64,000 bases of DNA from Janthinobacterium sp. TND4EL3 (GCF_900156175.1 NZ_FTMV01000006.1:217643-281642), one strand, 5' to 3'; positions 36,622-46,119 are shown, counted from the first letter of the stretch. Numbers and translations are program-made. Notes: a model not told the origin generated them from the sequence alone.

Positions 36622-37341
36622 CTAAACATCCATGAATTTAACAAAACCGGACACGGGCTCGCGTTCCGTATTGAGGCGGTTTTCAACCTTGTCCGGGTCC
36701 GCATGGCCCAGCGCCATGCCGCACACCACCATTTCGCTGGCAGGCAGGCCCAATTCATCACGGATGATGTCATGGTAATGGATGAAGGCCGCCTGCGGGC
36801 AAGTGTCGAGTCCGCGCGCCCGCGCGGCCAGCATGATATTTTGCAAGAACATGCCATAGTCGAGCCAGGAGCCCTGCTCCAGCACCCGCTCGATGGTGAA
36901 GATCAGGCCCACGGGCGCATCGAAGAACTGGAAATTGCGCCCGTGCTGGGCCGCCATGCCGGCCGTATCGCCCCGTTCCAGGCCCAGCAGCTGATACAGG
37001 TCCAGGCCGATCTTGCGGCGGCGCTCGATGAAGGGCGCCGTCCACTGGCGCGGATAATAGGTGTACGAGGCCGTGCGCGCGGGCGCGTCGGGCGCTTTCG
37101 GCGCGTCGTAGGCGGCGAGGATGCGGCGCGACAGGCGCAGGCGCGCTTCGCCCGACAGCACGTAGACTTTCCACGGCTGCATGTTGGCGCCCGAGGGCGC
37201 GCGCGCCGCCACTTCCAGGATGCGCGCGATATCGTCCTGCGCCACCGGCGTGGGTAAAAAGGCGCGGATCGAACGGCGCGACAGGATGACGCTATCGACG
37301 GCTTGCTGCGCCGACGGTGTTTCAAATGCTTGCTTGCTCAC
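36622..37341 (-). CDS. Nitroreductase family protein
   Basis: A 239-residue FMN-dependent oxidoreductase. The N-terminal RRSIRAFLPTPV motif (about 22-33) and APSGANMQPWKVYV (about 50-63) are typical of the family and bind FMN phosphate; GLDTCPQAAF near 175 is also conserved. The substrate (nitroaromatic or quinone type) is not predictable. It starts 15 bp before the EamA transporter gene ends, in the same direction, so the two are probably cotranscribed. Confidence 0.92.
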   Translation of the reverse strand: MSKQAFETPSAQQAVDSVILSRRSIRAFLPTPVAQDDIARILEVAARAPSGANMQPWKVYVLSGEARLRLSRRILAAYDAPKAPDAPARTASYTYYPRQWTAPFIERRRKIGLDLYQLLGLERGDTAGMAAQHGRNFQFFDAPVGLIFTIERVLEQGSWLDYGMFLQNIMLAARARGLDTCPQAAFIHYHDIIRDELGLPASEMVVCGMALGHADPDKVENRLNTEREPVSGFVKFMDV

Positions 37342-37355
37342 TGCCCTGCTCCCTG

Positions 37356-38273
37356 CTATTTCTTGACGACAAATACCACGCCGACCACGGCCACCAGCAT
37401 GCCGGCAATGCCCAGCATATTAAACGCTTCGCCAAACATCAGCCAGGCCATCACGGCCGTCGTGGGGGGCGTCAGGTACAGCAAGCCCGTCACTTTTGTC
37501 GCGTCGCTGCGGCGGATCAGGGCAAACAGCAGGAAGATGGCGCCGATGGACAGCACGAGTACCGACCACAGCAAGGCGCCGATAAAATTCGCCGTCCATT
37601 GCACGTTGCTGAAATGCCAGTCCAGGCCTTCGTAGTACAGGGCGAACGGCAGCACCACGACGATGGAGGCGGCAAACTGCACCACCGTGCCGGTGCGCAA
37701 GTCGAACTGCGGACAGTGGCGTTTTTGATACATGGTGCCGGCCGTCATCGACAGCAGGGCAAACACGCACAGCAGCACGCTTTCCACCGTCAGTCCCACG
37801 AGGTTGATCTTCGCATACACGACGAGGGCCACGCCCAGCAGGCCGAAAAACAGGCCCAGCCACTGGCGCGGACGCACGGATTCACCGATCAGGGGCGCGG
37901 CGCAGGCCGTCAGCACGGGCTGCATGCCGACAATTAATGCTGACAGGCCGGCCGGCATGCCCAGCTTGATGGCGCACCAGACGCCGGCCAGGTAGCCGGC
38001 CTGCATCAGGATGCCGGCCACGGCGATCTGGCGGAACTGCCCCACGGGCCACGGCGCGCGCAACAGCAGCACCAGCGGCAGCAGGATCACCAGCACGCCC
38101 AGGAAGCGCAGCAGCAAAAAGGTCAGCGGCGGCGCATACGGCAGGCCGAACTTGGCCACGATAAAACCTGTGCTCCATAACAACACGAAGAAAGCGGGCA
38201 AGGCCATCGGCGCCACGGTGGTCAGGAAGGGGGCTTTGCCGCTGGCGCCAGCGGCGGCGGGAGGATTGGACAT
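37356..38273 (-). CDS. EamA/DMT family transporter
   Basis: A 305-residue inner-membrane exporter with ten hydrophobic segments arranged as two EamA repeats (first from about residue 20, second from about 160). The start is uncertain: ATG 38273 (MSNPPAAAG) is used, but ATG 38339 would add a non-hydrophobic stretch of 22 residues. The substrate may be an amino acid or metabolite, by family analogy only. Followed by the nitroreductase gene. Confidence 0.88.
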   Translation of the reverse strand: MSNPPAAAGASGKAPFLTTVAPMALPAFFVLLWSTGFIVAKFGLPYAPPLTFLLLRFLGVLVILLPLVLLLRAPWPVGQFRQIAVAGILMQAGYLAGVWCAIKLGMPAGLSALIVGMQPVLTACAAPLIGESVRPRQWLGLFFGLLGVALVVYAKINLVGLTVESVLLCVFALLSMTAGTMYQKRHCPQFDLRTGTVVQFAASIVVVLPFALYYEGLDWHFSNVQWTANFIGALLWSVLVLSIGAIFLLFALIRRSDATKVTGLLYLTPPTTAVMAWLMFGEAFNMLGIAGMLVAVVGVVFVVKK

Positions 38274-38456
38274 GGTAGCAACTCGGGAAACGGGGTCGGC
38301 ACCGGGCGCTGCGCCAGTGCGGGAGGCAAAGTCTAGCATGCTGCGCCGCACCCGTCCCGAAAGGCGGGGAAATAATAGTTTAGAGTTAAACCATTACTAC
38401 GCTGCGAACAAACATTTCTCTTTAGAAACAATGGTTTTTGATGCAAATCTATTCAA

Positions 38457-38472
38457 TTGTTGCATCGCACAA
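38457..38472 (+). promoter_or_regulatory. Putative PhaR-type box 1 upstream of phasin
   Basis: TTGTTGCATCGCACAA, 8 bp before the -35 hexamer. It matches box 2 at 14 of 16 positions. PHA-responsive PhaR repressors of related bacteria bind TTGTTGC-type repeats near phasin promoters. Confidence 0.6.
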
Positions 38473-38479
38473 GAATCGC

Positions 38480-38507
38480 TTGACTTGATTTTTTTTCGCC
38501 GTAGAAT
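38480..38507 (+). promoter_or_regulatory. Sigma70 promoter of the phasin gene
   Basis: TTGACT (38480-38485), a 16-bp spacer and TAGAAT (38502-38507). Transcription should start near 38514, giving a leader of about 110 bases. Confidence 0.75.
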
Positions 38508-38512
38508 AGGGT

Positions 38513-38528
38513 TTGTTGCGTTGCACAA
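38513..38528 (+). promoter_or_regulatory. Putative PhaR-type box 2 at the phasin transcription start
   Basis: TTGTTGCGTTGCACAA, a near copy of box 1, 56 bp away start to start and overlapping the predicted transcription start, a good position for repression. Confidence 0.6.
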
Positions 38529-38622
38529 TTCTTGTTCAGCTTGAAAAATTTAGATTCACCTGCTTTCCCAAACGGTACACGCAGCATCAAATTAACCAGA
38601 TTTCGATTTTTTGGAGATTTAT

Positions 38623-39189
38623 ATGTTTTCAATTCCTGAGCAATTTTCGTCCGCTACCAAAGCCAACCTGGAAGCCCAGTTCGCCCTGTTCTCGTCGCTG
38701 ACGGGCAAGGCCTTCGAAGGCATCGAAAAGATCGTCGAACTGAACCTGACTGCCGCCAAGGCAACGCTGGAAGAATCGACCGCTGCCGCCAAGCAATTGC
38801 TGTCGGCAAAAGATCCGCAAGAATTCTTCTCGCTGAGCGCAGCGCAAGCCCAGCCTAGCGCCGAAAAGGCCATCGCCTACGGTCGTCACCTGGCTGCCAT
38901 CACATCCGGCACGCAAGCTGAATTCAGCAAAGCGGCTGAAGCGCAAATCGCTGAAACCAACCGCAAGGTCATTTCGCTGGTCGATGAAGTCACGAAAAAC
39001 GCGCCAGCCGGTTCGGAAAACGCCGTCGCCATCCTGAAAAGCGCCATCGGCAACGCCAATGCCGGCTACGAGCAGTTCACGAAAACCAGCAAGCAAGCCG
39101 TCGAAGCCATCGAAGCGAACCTGGCGTCGGCCGTGAACCAGTTCACGCAAGCGGCTGAAAAAGTCGTGCCACGCACTGCTGCCAAGTAA
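38623..39189 (+). CDS. Phasin family protein
   Basis: A 188-residue phasin, a small protein that coats polyhydroxyalkanoate granules. ATG 38623 follows a GGAG ribosome-binding site; an upstream TTG at 38611 does not. The sequence is almost entirely amphipathic helix and coiled coil, low in aromatic residues and rich in Ala, Glu and Lys, and begins with the conserved FSIPEQF and [21 protein letters not shown] segments. A terminator follows at 39268. No PHA synthase or depolymerase is adjacent. Confidence 0.93.
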   Translation: MFSIPEQFSSATKANLEAQFALFSSLTGKAFEGIEKIVELNLTAAKATLEESTAAAKQLLSAKDPQEFFSLSAAQAQPSAEKAIAYGRHLAAITSGTQAEFSKAAEAQIAETNRKVISLVDEVTKNAPAGSENAVAILKSAIGNANAGYEQFTKTSKQAVEAIEANLASAVNQFTQAAEKVVPRTAAK

Positions 39190-39267
39190 TTGTTTTATGG
39201 ACCGTCGATGACGGTCCCGCACGCCTCCTCAAGGCATCCATGCCGCTACTCGCCCACGGATGCCAGC

Positions 39268-39296
39268 ATGCCCCAGCCCAGCTGGGGCATTTTTTA
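39268..39296. terminator. Terminator between phasin and livF
   Basis: Stem ATGCCCCAG/CTGGGGCAT with a CCCAG loop followed by six T residues on the plus strand and an A-run for the minus strand; it lies between convergent genes. Confidence 0.88.
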
Positions 39297-39332
39297 TGCC
39301 TGAACGCTTCCTGACGGCGCTTGCTCGCCCGC

Positions 39333-40055
39333 TTACTCGCCCAGGTACGCCGCCTTCACGCGCGGGTCGTCGAGCATGTCGGCCGCGTTGCCGCCCATGG
39401 TGACCAGGCCGGAATCCATCACATAGCCGCGGTGCGCCGCCTGCAGGGCCAGGCGGGCATTCTGTTCGACCAGCAGGATGGTGATGCCTTCGGCCGACAC
39501 CTTGCGGATCACCTCGAAGATTTTCTCGACCATGATGGGCGACAAGCCCATCGATGGCTCGTCGAGCAGCAGCAGCGTCGGGTGGCACATCAGGGCGCGC
39601 GCCATGGCCAGCATCTGCTGCTCGCCGCCCGACAGGGTACCGGCCATCTGCGCCGCCCGCTCCTTGAGGCGGGGAAACACGTCGAACCATTTGGCGATGT
39701 CATCCTCGACACCGGCCTGGTCCGTGCGCGTGTAGGCGCCCATCATGAGGTTTTCGCGGATCGACATGCGCGTAAACACGCCCCGCCCTTCCGGCACCAT
39801 GGCCAGTTTTCTTTCCACCAGGTGGAACGACTTCGTACCCTTGAGCGTTTCGCCCAGGTAGCTGATCGTGCCTTCGACCTTGCATGCGGGCAACGTTCCC
39901 GTGATGGCTTTCAGGGTCGTCGTCTTGCCGGCGCCGTTCGCGCCGATCAGGGCGATCAGCTCGCCCCGGTTCACTTCCAGGTCGATGCCCTTCACCGCCT
40001 TGATGCCGCCGTAGGCCACGTGCAGGCCCGCCACTTTCAGTACGGTATTGCTCAT
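39333..40055 (-). CDS. livF: Branched-chain amino acid ABC transporter, ATP-binding protein
   Basis: A 240-residue ATPase. Walker A (GANGAGKTT, about residues 38-46), LSGGEQQ signature (near 143) and LLLDEPSMGL Walker B are present. ATG 40055 overlaps the livG stop (ATGA). It is last in the livH-livM-livG-livF unit and pairs with LivG on the cytoplasmic face of the LivHM permease. Confidence 0.95.
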   Translation of the reverse strand: MSNTVLKVAGLHVAYGGIKAVKGIDLEVNRGELIALIGANGAGKTTTLKAITGTLPACKVEGTISYLGETLKGTKSFHLVERKLAMVPEGRGVFTRMSIRENLMMGAYTRTDQAGVEDDIAKWFDVFPRLKERAAQMAGTLSGGEQQMLAMARALMCHPTLLLLDEPSMGLSPIMVEKIFEVIRKVSAEGITILLVEQNARLALQAAHRGYVMDSGLVTMGGNAADMLDDPRVKAAYLGE

Positions 40056-40825
40056 GCGTGCGACCCTCCCAGATAAGCCTCGATGACGGCCGGGTTTTGT
40101 TGTATTTCGGCCGGCAAGCCTTCGGCGATGCGCTTGCCATATTCGAGCACCGTGATGCGGTCGCACAGCCCCATCATCAGTTTCACGTCGTGCTCGATCA
40201 GCAGCACGGTCTTGCCTTCCGCCTTGATTTTCACCAGCAACTCGCGCAGGGCCAGCTTTTCCGTCGCATTCATGCCGGCCGCCGGCTCGTCCAGGGCCAG
40301 CAGGGTCGGGTCGGTGGCCAGCGCGCGGGCGATTTCCAGGCGCCGCTGGTCGCCATACGACAAGAAGCGCGCCGTGCGGCTGGCGAACTGGGCAATGCCA
40401 ACGAAATCGAGCAATTCCATCGCCCGCTGGCGGATGGCCGCCTCTTCCTCGCGCGCCGCCTTGTGGCGGAAGATGGCGCCGAACACGCCCTGGTGCGAGC
40501 GCACGTGGCGCCCCACCATGACGTTTTCCAGCGCCGTCATGTCGCCGAACAAACGGATGTTCTGGAAGGTGCGCGCGATGCCCGCCTTGGCCACCTTGTG
40601 CGGCGCCGACGGCGAATACGGCTTGCCGGCCAGCTCGAAGGTGCCCGTGTCGGGCTGGTACAGACCCGTGATGACGTTGAAGAAAGTGGTCTTGCCGGCG
40701 CCGTTGGGGCCGATCAAGCCATAGATTTGCCCTTGCTTGATGGTAATGCCCACGTCGGTGAGCGCCTGCAGGCCGCCAAAACGCTTGTTCACGCCGGCGA
40801 TATTGAGAATGATCTGGTCGCTCAT
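40052..40825 (-). CDS. livG: Branched-chain amino acid ABC transporter, ATP-binding protein
   Basis: A 257-residue ATPase with GPNGAGKTT (about 40-48), LSYGDQRR signature and LLALDEPAAGMN Walker B, as usual for LivG. It overlaps livF by four bases and lies 15 bp after livM, with which it shares transcription. Confidence 0.95.
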   Translation of the reverse strand: MSDQIILNIAGVNKRFGGLQALTDVGITIKQGQIYGLIGPNGAGKTTFFNVITGLYQPDTGTFELAGKPYSPSAPHKVAKAGIARTFQNIRLFGDMTALENVMVGRHVRSHQGVFGAIFRHKAAREEEAAIRQRAMELLDFVGIAQFASRTARFLSYGDQRRLEIARALATDPTLLALDEPAAGMNATEKLALRELLVKIKAEGKTVLLIEHDVKLMMGLCDRITVLEYGKRIAEGLPAEIQQNPAVIEAYLGGSHA

Positions 40826-40840
40826 GGTGCTTTCCCTTCC

Positions 40841-42058
40841 TTAGGCGGACACGACGCCGGTCGACTTGCCGGGCTGGTCGATGTCGTTGTCGGGCCGGTC
40901 CTCGTGCTTGGGTGCGGGCCACAGGCCGGCCGGACGATTGAGCATGATCAAGACCAGGGCCAGGCCATACAGCAGCTGGCGCAGCACTTCCGCTTCGATC
41001 ACCACGTGGCCGAACAGCGCCTGCTGGGCCGGCTCGACGACGTGGCGCAGCACTTCCGGTATCGAGGCCAGGATCACGCCGCCGAGGATGACGCCAGGAA
41101 TATGCCCGATGCCGCCCAGCACCACCATGGCCAGCACGGCAATCGATTCCGTCAGGGCAAACGATTCCGGCGAAACAAAGCCCTGGAACGAGGCGAACAT
41201 GGCGCCGGCCACGCCGCCGAACGAGGCGCCCATGGAAAAGGCCAGCAATTTGACGTTGCGCGTATTGATGCCCATGGCTTTCGCGGCGATCTCGTCTTCG
41301 CGGATGGCGACCCAGGCGCGGCCCAGGCGCGAATGCTGGAGGCGCTTGGTGACGAACACGACGGCGATGCACAGGAACAGGAACAGAAAGTAATAGGCAT
41401 TGACGGACGGCATGGAAAAGCCGCCGACCACGACCGTGCTGTTGCTGCCCGCCTCGCCCGCCAGGTTGACGCCGAAAATACGGATGGGGTCGATCAAATT
41501 GATGCCTTGCGCGCCATTCGTGAAATTGATGGGATCATTCAAATTGTTCATGAAGATGCGGATGATCTCGCCAAAGCCCAGCGTCACGATGGCCAGATAG
41601 TCGCCGCGCAGTTTTAATGTAGGCGCGCCCAGCAGGGCGCCGAAAAATCCCGCCACGGCGGCGGCCAGGGGCACGATGGCCCAGATCGACAGATGGATGC
41701 CGTGCTCGCGGATTTCCGGTCCCATCAGCTGCACCAGCGAGTCGCCCAGCAGCGGATACTGGTTCACCACCGATTCGAGCAGGATGGCGAACTGCGGCGA
41801 GGCGAGCAAGGCCGTCAGGTAGGCGCCCACGGCATAGAAGGCGATGTAGCCGAGGTCGAGCAGGCCGGCAAAGCCGACGACGATGTTCAGGCCCAGGGCC
41901 AGCATGATGTACAGCAAGGCCATGTCGATGATGCGCACCCACGAGTTGCCGAACTGGGCGGCAAAGAAGGGGAACACCACCAGCAGCGCGGCCAGGCCCA
42001 GCATGCCGGCGTAGGCCTTGATCGGATTTTTCTTAGTGTCAAAATCGAGTAGTGCCAT
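40841..42058 (-). CDS. livM: Branched-chain amino acid ABC transporter permease
   Basis: A 405-residue inner-membrane permease with about nine hydrophobic segments. The conserved GYIAFYAVGAYLTALL (about 72-87) and GDYLAIVTLGFGEIIRI (about 148-164) are typical of LivM. A polar C-terminal tail of about 30 residues follows the last membrane segment. It forms the channel with LivH. Confidence 0.95.
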   Translation of the reverse strand: MALLDFDTKKNPIKAYAGMLGLAALLVVFPFFAAQFGNSWVRIIDMALLYIMLALGLNIVVGFAGLLDLGYIAFYAVGAYLTALLASPQFAILLESVVNQYPLLGDSLVQLMGPEIREHGIHLSIWAIVPLAAAVAGFFGALLGAPTLKLRGDYLAIVTLGFGEIIRIFMNNLNDPINFTNGAQGINLIDPIRIFGVNLAGEAGSNSTVVVGGFSMPSVNAYYFLFLFLCIAVVFVTKRLQHSRLGRAWVAIREDEIAAKAMGINTRNVKLLAFSMGASFGGVAGAMFASFQGFVSPESFALTESIAVLAMVVLGGIGHIPGVILGGVILASIPEVLRHVVEPAQQALFGHVVIEAEVLRQLLYGLALVLIMLNRPAGLWPAPKHEDRPDNDIDQPGKSTGVVSA

Positions 42059-42080
42059 GATTTAATCTCCCAGTGTCACA

Positions 42081-43010
42081 TCAGGCACGGTCGGCCACGC
42101 GTTCGCCCATGATGCCGGACGGGCGCAGGGTCAGCACGATGATCAGTACGACGAAGGCAAAGATGTCCTGGTAGTGGCTACCGAGGAAACCACCGGTGAA
42201 GTCGCCGATGTAGCCGGCGCCCAGGCTCTCTATGATGCCCAGCAGGACGCCGCCCAGCATGGCGCCATAGATATTGCCGATGCCGCCCAGCACGGCCGCG
42301 CAAAAGGCCTTCAGGCCGGGAATGGCGCCCATCGAATATTGAATGGACGAATAGTTGGCGCCCCACATCACCCCGGCCACGGCCGCCAGCAAGGCGCCGA
42401 TGGCAAACGTGGCGACGATGACCTTGTCGGAATCGACACCCATGAGTCCGGCCACGCGCGGGTTTTCCGCCGTGGCCCGCATGGCGCGGCCCATGCGCGT
42501 TTTTTCCACCAGGATCACCAGCGCGCCCATCGACAGCGCGGCCAGGGCCAGCAGCAGCACTTGCGTTTGCGAAATCACCGCGCCGCCTATATTGATGGGG
42601 TCGGTCGACAGCAGTTGCGGGAAGGGCAAGGGATTGCGCGTCCAGATCATCATGGCAAAGGTTTGCAGCAGGATGGACACGCCGATGGCGGTAATCAGGG
42701 GGGCGAGACGGGGGGCGTTGCGCAGGCGGCGGTAGGCGACCCGCTCGATGAGAATGTTGACGAGGATACAGACGGGAATGGCGCCGAGGATGGCGGTGGC
42801 CAGTTTCAGGTAACCGGGCCAGTCCGGCACGTAGATGCCCAGCAGCTTGAGAATGCTCAAGCCCACCATGGCGCCGATCATGAGCACGTCGCCGTGGGCA
42901 AAGTTGATCAGGTTCAAGACGCCGTACACCATCGTGTAACCGAGGGCCACTAAGGCATACATGCTGCCCAGCACCAGGCCGTTGATGATTTGCTGGATGA
43001 ATGTATCCAT
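42081..43010 (-). CDS. livH: Branched-chain amino acid ABC transporter permease
   Basis: A 309-residue inner-membrane permease, first in the unit. QIINGLVLGSMYALVALGYT opens the protein and the LINFAHGDV motif (about 34-42) is conserved. The periplasmic binding protein gene (livJ/livK), usually adjacent, is absent on both sides, so it must lie elsewhere. A palindrome resembling an NtrC site lies about 115-135 bp upstream. Confidence 0.95.
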   Translation of the reverse strand: MDTFIQQIINGLVLGSMYALVALGYTMVYGVLNLINFAHGDVLMIGAMVGLSILKLLGIYVPDWPGYLKLATAILGAIPVCILVNILIERVAYRRLRNAPRLAPLITAIGVSILLQTFAMMIWTRNPLPFPQLLSTDPINIGGAVISQTQVLLLALAALSMGALVILVEKTRMGRAMRATAENPRVAGLMGVDSDKVIVATFAIGALLAAVAGVMWGANYSSIQYSMGAIPGLKAFCAAVLGGIGNIYGAMLGGVLLGIIESLGAGYIGDFTGGFLGSHYQDIFAFVVLIIVLTLRPSGIMGERVADRA

Positions 43011-43311
43011 GGTCAGATTGCCCTATCAAATATACATTTTTCGGGAACAACTTCCGCCGGAACATGGGTCGCTGATACAAAAACGGCACCGGAGGAAAAT
43101 TCCTGCAGTGCCATCCCTGGACCGTTCTCACCAGCATGGTGCACGCACTCAAAAAGGGCGTGACCGTGCTTGGCTATAACGACAACACATTCAAGCTTGA
43201 GGCAATCATAACGATCTTTTGCAAAAACTAAACTTGGAATAAGTTGATCATTTCCGAATTAAATTCGGTTTTGAGGTGACTATTTCATCGATACTCAATC
43301 ACCCCACCGAC
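43011..43311. other. Intergenic region between ispH and livH
   Basis: A 301-bp gene-free stretch that separates the 5' end of livH from the 3' end of ispH, both on the minus strand. It carries the NtrC-like palindrome at 43127-43143 and an AT-rich segment near 43190-43260. No open frame or terminator stands out. Confidence 0.6.
43127..43143. promoter_or_regulatory. Palindrome resembling an NtrC binding site
   Basis: CTCACCA-GCA-TGGTGCA matches the NtrC consensus TGCACCA-N3-TGGTGCA at 12 of 14 defined positions. It is upstream of livH on the minus strand. I found no convincing sigma54 -24/-12 element between it and livH. Confidence 0.4.
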
Positions 43312-44259
43312 TCAGGCGACGTCGCGCTTGATGCCGTCCAGGCCTTTAGGCATCGGGAAGGTGACGGCCTCCTGCACGCCGTCGAGCGGACGCACGCTCT
43401 TCACGCCGCACTCCTTCAGGCGGTCGATGACGGCTTGCACCAGCACCTCGGGCGCCGACGCGCCGGCCGTCACGCCCACGCGCAGCTTGCCTTCCAGCCA
43501 GGCGGGGTCGATCTGCGAGGCATTGTCGACCATGTAGGCGGGCGTGCCCATCTTCTCGGCCACTTCGCGCAAGCGGTTCGAATTCGAGCTGTTCGGGCTG
43601 CCGACGACGATCACCACTTCCACTTGCGGGGCCATGAATTTCACGGCTTCCTGGCGGTTCGTGGTGGCGTAGCAAATGTCGCCTTTTTTCGGCTCGGAAA
43701 TATTCGGATATTTCTGTTTCAGGGCCTCGATAATGTCGCGAGTGTCGTCAACTGACAACGTTGTTTGCGAAACATAGGCCAGGCTGTCCGGATTGGCGAC
43801 CTGCAGTTTCGCCACATCGTCGAGCGTTTCCACCAGGTGCATGCCCATGTCGGCCTGACCCATCGTGCCTTCCACCTCGGGATGGCCGTCGTGGCCGATC
43901 ATGATGATCTCGCGGCCTTCGCGGCGCATCTTGCCCACTTCCATGTGCACCTTGGTGACCAGGGGGCAAGTCGCGTCAAAGATGCTCAGGCCGCGCGCTT
44001 CGGCCTCGGCGCGCACGGCTTTCGACACGCCATGGGCGGAAAACACGAGCGTATTGCCGGCAGGCACGTCATCGAGGTCGTCGATGAAGATGGCGCCCTT
44101 GTTGCGCAAATCGGCCACCACGTAGGCGTTATGGACGATTTCATGGCGCACGTAGATCGGCGCGCCAAATTGCTGCAGGGCGCGCTCGACGATTTCGATC
44201 GCCCGGTCGACGCCAGCGCAAAACCCGCGGGGCTGGGCCAGTAACAGTTCCTTATCCAT
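43312..44259 (-). CDS. ispH: 4-hydroxy-3-methylbut-2-enyl diphosphate reductase
   Basis: Last enzyme of the MEP isoprenoid pathway, making IPP and DMAPP with an iron-sulfur cluster. The 315-residue protein has the three cluster cysteines: Cys14 ([11 protein letters not shown]), one in [12 protein letters not shown] and one in [11 protein letters not shown]. The [11 protein letters not shown] and SAHGVSK motifs are also conserved. It lies 9 bp after fkpB in the same direction, the common fkpB-ispH arrangement. Confidence 0.97.
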   Translation of the reverse strand: MDKELLLAQPRGFCAGVDRAIEIVERALQQFGAPIYVRHEIVHNAYVVADLRNKGAIFIDDLDDVPAGNTLVFSAHGVSKAVRAEAEARGLSIFDATCPLVTKVHMEVGKMRREGREIIMIGHDGHPEVEGTMGQADMGMHLVETLDDVAKLQVANPDSLAYVSQTTLSVDDTRDIIEALKQKYPNISEPKKGDICYATTNRQEAVKFMAPQVEVVIVVGSPNSSNSNRLREVAEKMGTPAYMVDNASQIDPAWLEGKLRVGVTAGASAPEVLVQAVIDRLKECGVKSVRPLDGVQEAVTFPMPKGLDGIKRDVA

Positions 44260-44268
44260 CGCTACTCC

Positions 44269-44724
44269 TTACAGGACCGAGATGAGCTGGACTTCAAAAC
44301 GCAGCGGCTGGCCGGCCAGCGGATGATTGAAGTCGAACAGGGCCGAATCGTCGCGCATTTCGCGCAGCACGCCGGCAAAGCGGCCGCCGCCCGGGGCGGC
44401 GAAGTCGACCAGGTCGCCGATCTTGTAGTCGGCGCCCGGCACGGAGTTTTCGTCCAGGGTGGCGCGCGAGACGGACTGCACCAGCTCGGGATTGCGCTCG
44501 CCGAAGCCTTCGCCGGCGGCCAGTTCGAACGTCTCGTGCGTGCCTTCAGGCAAGCCCAGCAGGCGCTGCTCGAGGAATGGCGCCAGCTGGCCCTGTCCCA
44601 GCATCAGGGTCGCGGGATTGCCGCCAAAGGTGGTGACGATATCAGTACCGTCAACAGTGGCAAGACGATAATGCAGGGTGAGGTAGGCCGCTTCGGTGAC
44701 GACTGCTGGTTGCTCGTTGGACAT
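44269..44724 (-). CDS. fkpB: FKBP-type peptidyl-prolyl cis-trans isomerase, SlpA type
   Basis: A 151-residue FKBP prolyl isomerase of the SlpA/FkpB class, which carries an inserted-flap chaperone domain. Conserved FKBP stretches: LTLHYRLATVDGTDIV near the N-terminus, LMLGQGQLAPFLEQRLLGLPEGT (with GQG and LPEG), FGERNPELVQ and DFNHPLAGQPLRFEV at the end. Probably acts in cytoplasmic protein folding. Cotranscribed with ispH downstream. Confidence 0.93.
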   Translation of the reverse strand: MSNEQPAVVTEAAYLTLHYRLATVDGTDIVTTFGGNPATLMLGQGQLAPFLEQRLLGLPEGTHETFELAAGEGFGERNPELVQSVSRATLDENSVPGADYKIGDLVDFAAPGGGRFAGVLREMRDDSALFDFNHPLAGQPLRFEVQLISVL

Positions 44725-44877
44725 GGTGGGTTTTCAAGTAGCTGGTGCAAAACGATATTGTAAGCCACACTGGCCGCGCCTGCCCCATGGCTTCGTCAAA
44801 GAACGGCGGACGCGTGCACAAGCAGGAGAAAAACGGGAACAGGCAGGCGCGCCGCGGCGCCCGCCTGGAGGGAAGCA

Positions 44878-46119
44878 TCAGTTGGCGGCAAGCTCGGCAA
44901 CATTGGGCAGGCTGTCGAGCAAGGCGGCCACGTCCTGGCGGGACTCGCTGGAAAAGCCCATCTGCGCCGTCACGTTGATCTTGCCGTCGGCCTCCTGCGT
45001 GGCCGCGAAGCTGGCAATGCCCAGCGCGCGCTCGAACAGTATCACCTTCTTGCCGCTATTGAGATCGGTGGCCGACACCTTGCCCAGCCCGCCTTCCTGC
45101 GACACGAGGATAGGCCGTCCCGGCACATTGAACCAGTTAATGCGCCAGAAATAATGGCTCATGTTGCGCGTGCCATTGGGTTCGAAAGCGCTTTCAAAGG
45201 AATCCATCTGCGCGCATTTGGCGATAAAGTAATTTTTTTGCTTGCACGCGCTCATCACCTGCACCTGCTTGCTTTCCAGCGAAATATTGACTGGAACGAG
45301 GCGGCTGTTCTGGATATTGAGCAGCGCATAATCCTCTTTCTTGTTCATGCCCACCGTGGCGCCCAGCGACTGCACGGCGCTGAACAGGCCCGCCAGGGAG
45401 TTGCCGCCTTGCGTGCCATTCGAGGTGGGCGTGCGTTCGAGCAGAATATAGCCCGTATTGGCAATATCACCATTTTGCAGGGCGGCAATAGAAAACGCCT
45501 CCGGTGCGATGATATTCGTCGTGCCATTGCCGGGGATATAGCGGAATCCCGTATTGTCGCGGGCGATCACGAAGCCGCGCGACGACGGTATCAGGCGGTA
45601 GCCATTGAATTTCTTGCCCGTCACCGTGGTGACTTGCCACAACATCCCCTGCTTTTGCGCGGTGGCAATGGTAATCGGATCGGCATTGGACAGGGCACGG
45701 CCGACCTTCACTACATATTCACCGGGACTGGTTTCCGCCAGATACGTAAAATCGCCCGACTGCGCATCAAATCCGTAGGTCGTGATCTTGCCTTCGGGAT
45801 CGATATAGCGTTGACCATTGATGGCAAAACCGTCGCGGAAGCGCTCGAACTGCACGCCGTGCGTCAAGGTCGGGAACTGCTTGAAAGCAGTTGCCAGGTC
45901 CGCGTCACTGCGTTGCGGCAACAGCGTGGCCGGTGCAGCCTGCTGCGCCATGGGCTGCGGCGCCATGCCCTGCGCCTGCAGGGCGCGCCCCATTTGCTGC
46001 TGCAACAGCATGGTCAGCATCTGTTTTTGTTGTTCCGGCGTCAGGGCGTCCAGGTTTTGCGCTTGCACCGGCTGGGCGGACATCAAGGCGGCGAATAACA
46101 GGGTGATACTTTTTTTCAT
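44878..46119 (-). CDS. Unrecognised exported protein, 413 residues
   Basis: I do not recognise this protein. A signal peptide (MKKSITLLFAALMSAQPVQA) is followed by a glutamine/methionine-rich helix (about 28-70, LTPEQQKQMLTMLLQQQMG). The rest is beta-rich with many short polar loops and two cysteines near residues 292 and 302. It resembles a periplasmic protein in composition, but no domain name can be given. It is a single-gene unit: fkpB lies 153 bp downstream, and the 5' region up to 46434 carries a short direct repeat described separately. Confidence 0.75.
   Translation of the reverse strand: MKKSITLLFAALMSAQPVQAQNLDALTPEQQKQMLTMLLQQQMGRALQAQGMAPQPMAQQAAPATLLPQRSDADLATAFKQFPTLTHGVQFERFRDGFAINGQRYIDPEGKITTYGFDAQSGDFTYLAETSPGEYVVKVGRALSNADPITIATAQKQGMLWQVTTVTGKKFNGYRLIPSSRGFVIARDNTGFRYIPGNGTTNIIAPEAFSIAALQNGDIANTGYILLERTPTSNGTQGGNSLAGLFSAVQSLGATVGMNKKEDYALLNIQNSRLVPVNISLESKQVQVMSACKQKNYFIAKCAQMDSFESAFEPNGTRNMSHYFWRINWFNVPGRPILVSQEGGLGKVSATDLNSGKKVILFERALGIASFAATQEADGKINVTAQMGFSSESRQDVAALLDSLPNVAELAAN

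Larger units (their letters stand above)
38274..38622. other. Intergenic region, 349 bp, with the phasin promoter
   Basis: AT-rich region between the divergent EamA and phasin genes. The left third holds the EamA 5' region; 38457-38528 holds the phasin promoter and two operator-like boxes, described separately. No other gene is seen. Confidence 0.7.

Noticed and set aside
43011..43140. Sigma54 promoter for livH
   Set aside because: TGGCAC near 43108-43113 on the minus strand is not followed by a GC-containing -12 element at the required spacing.
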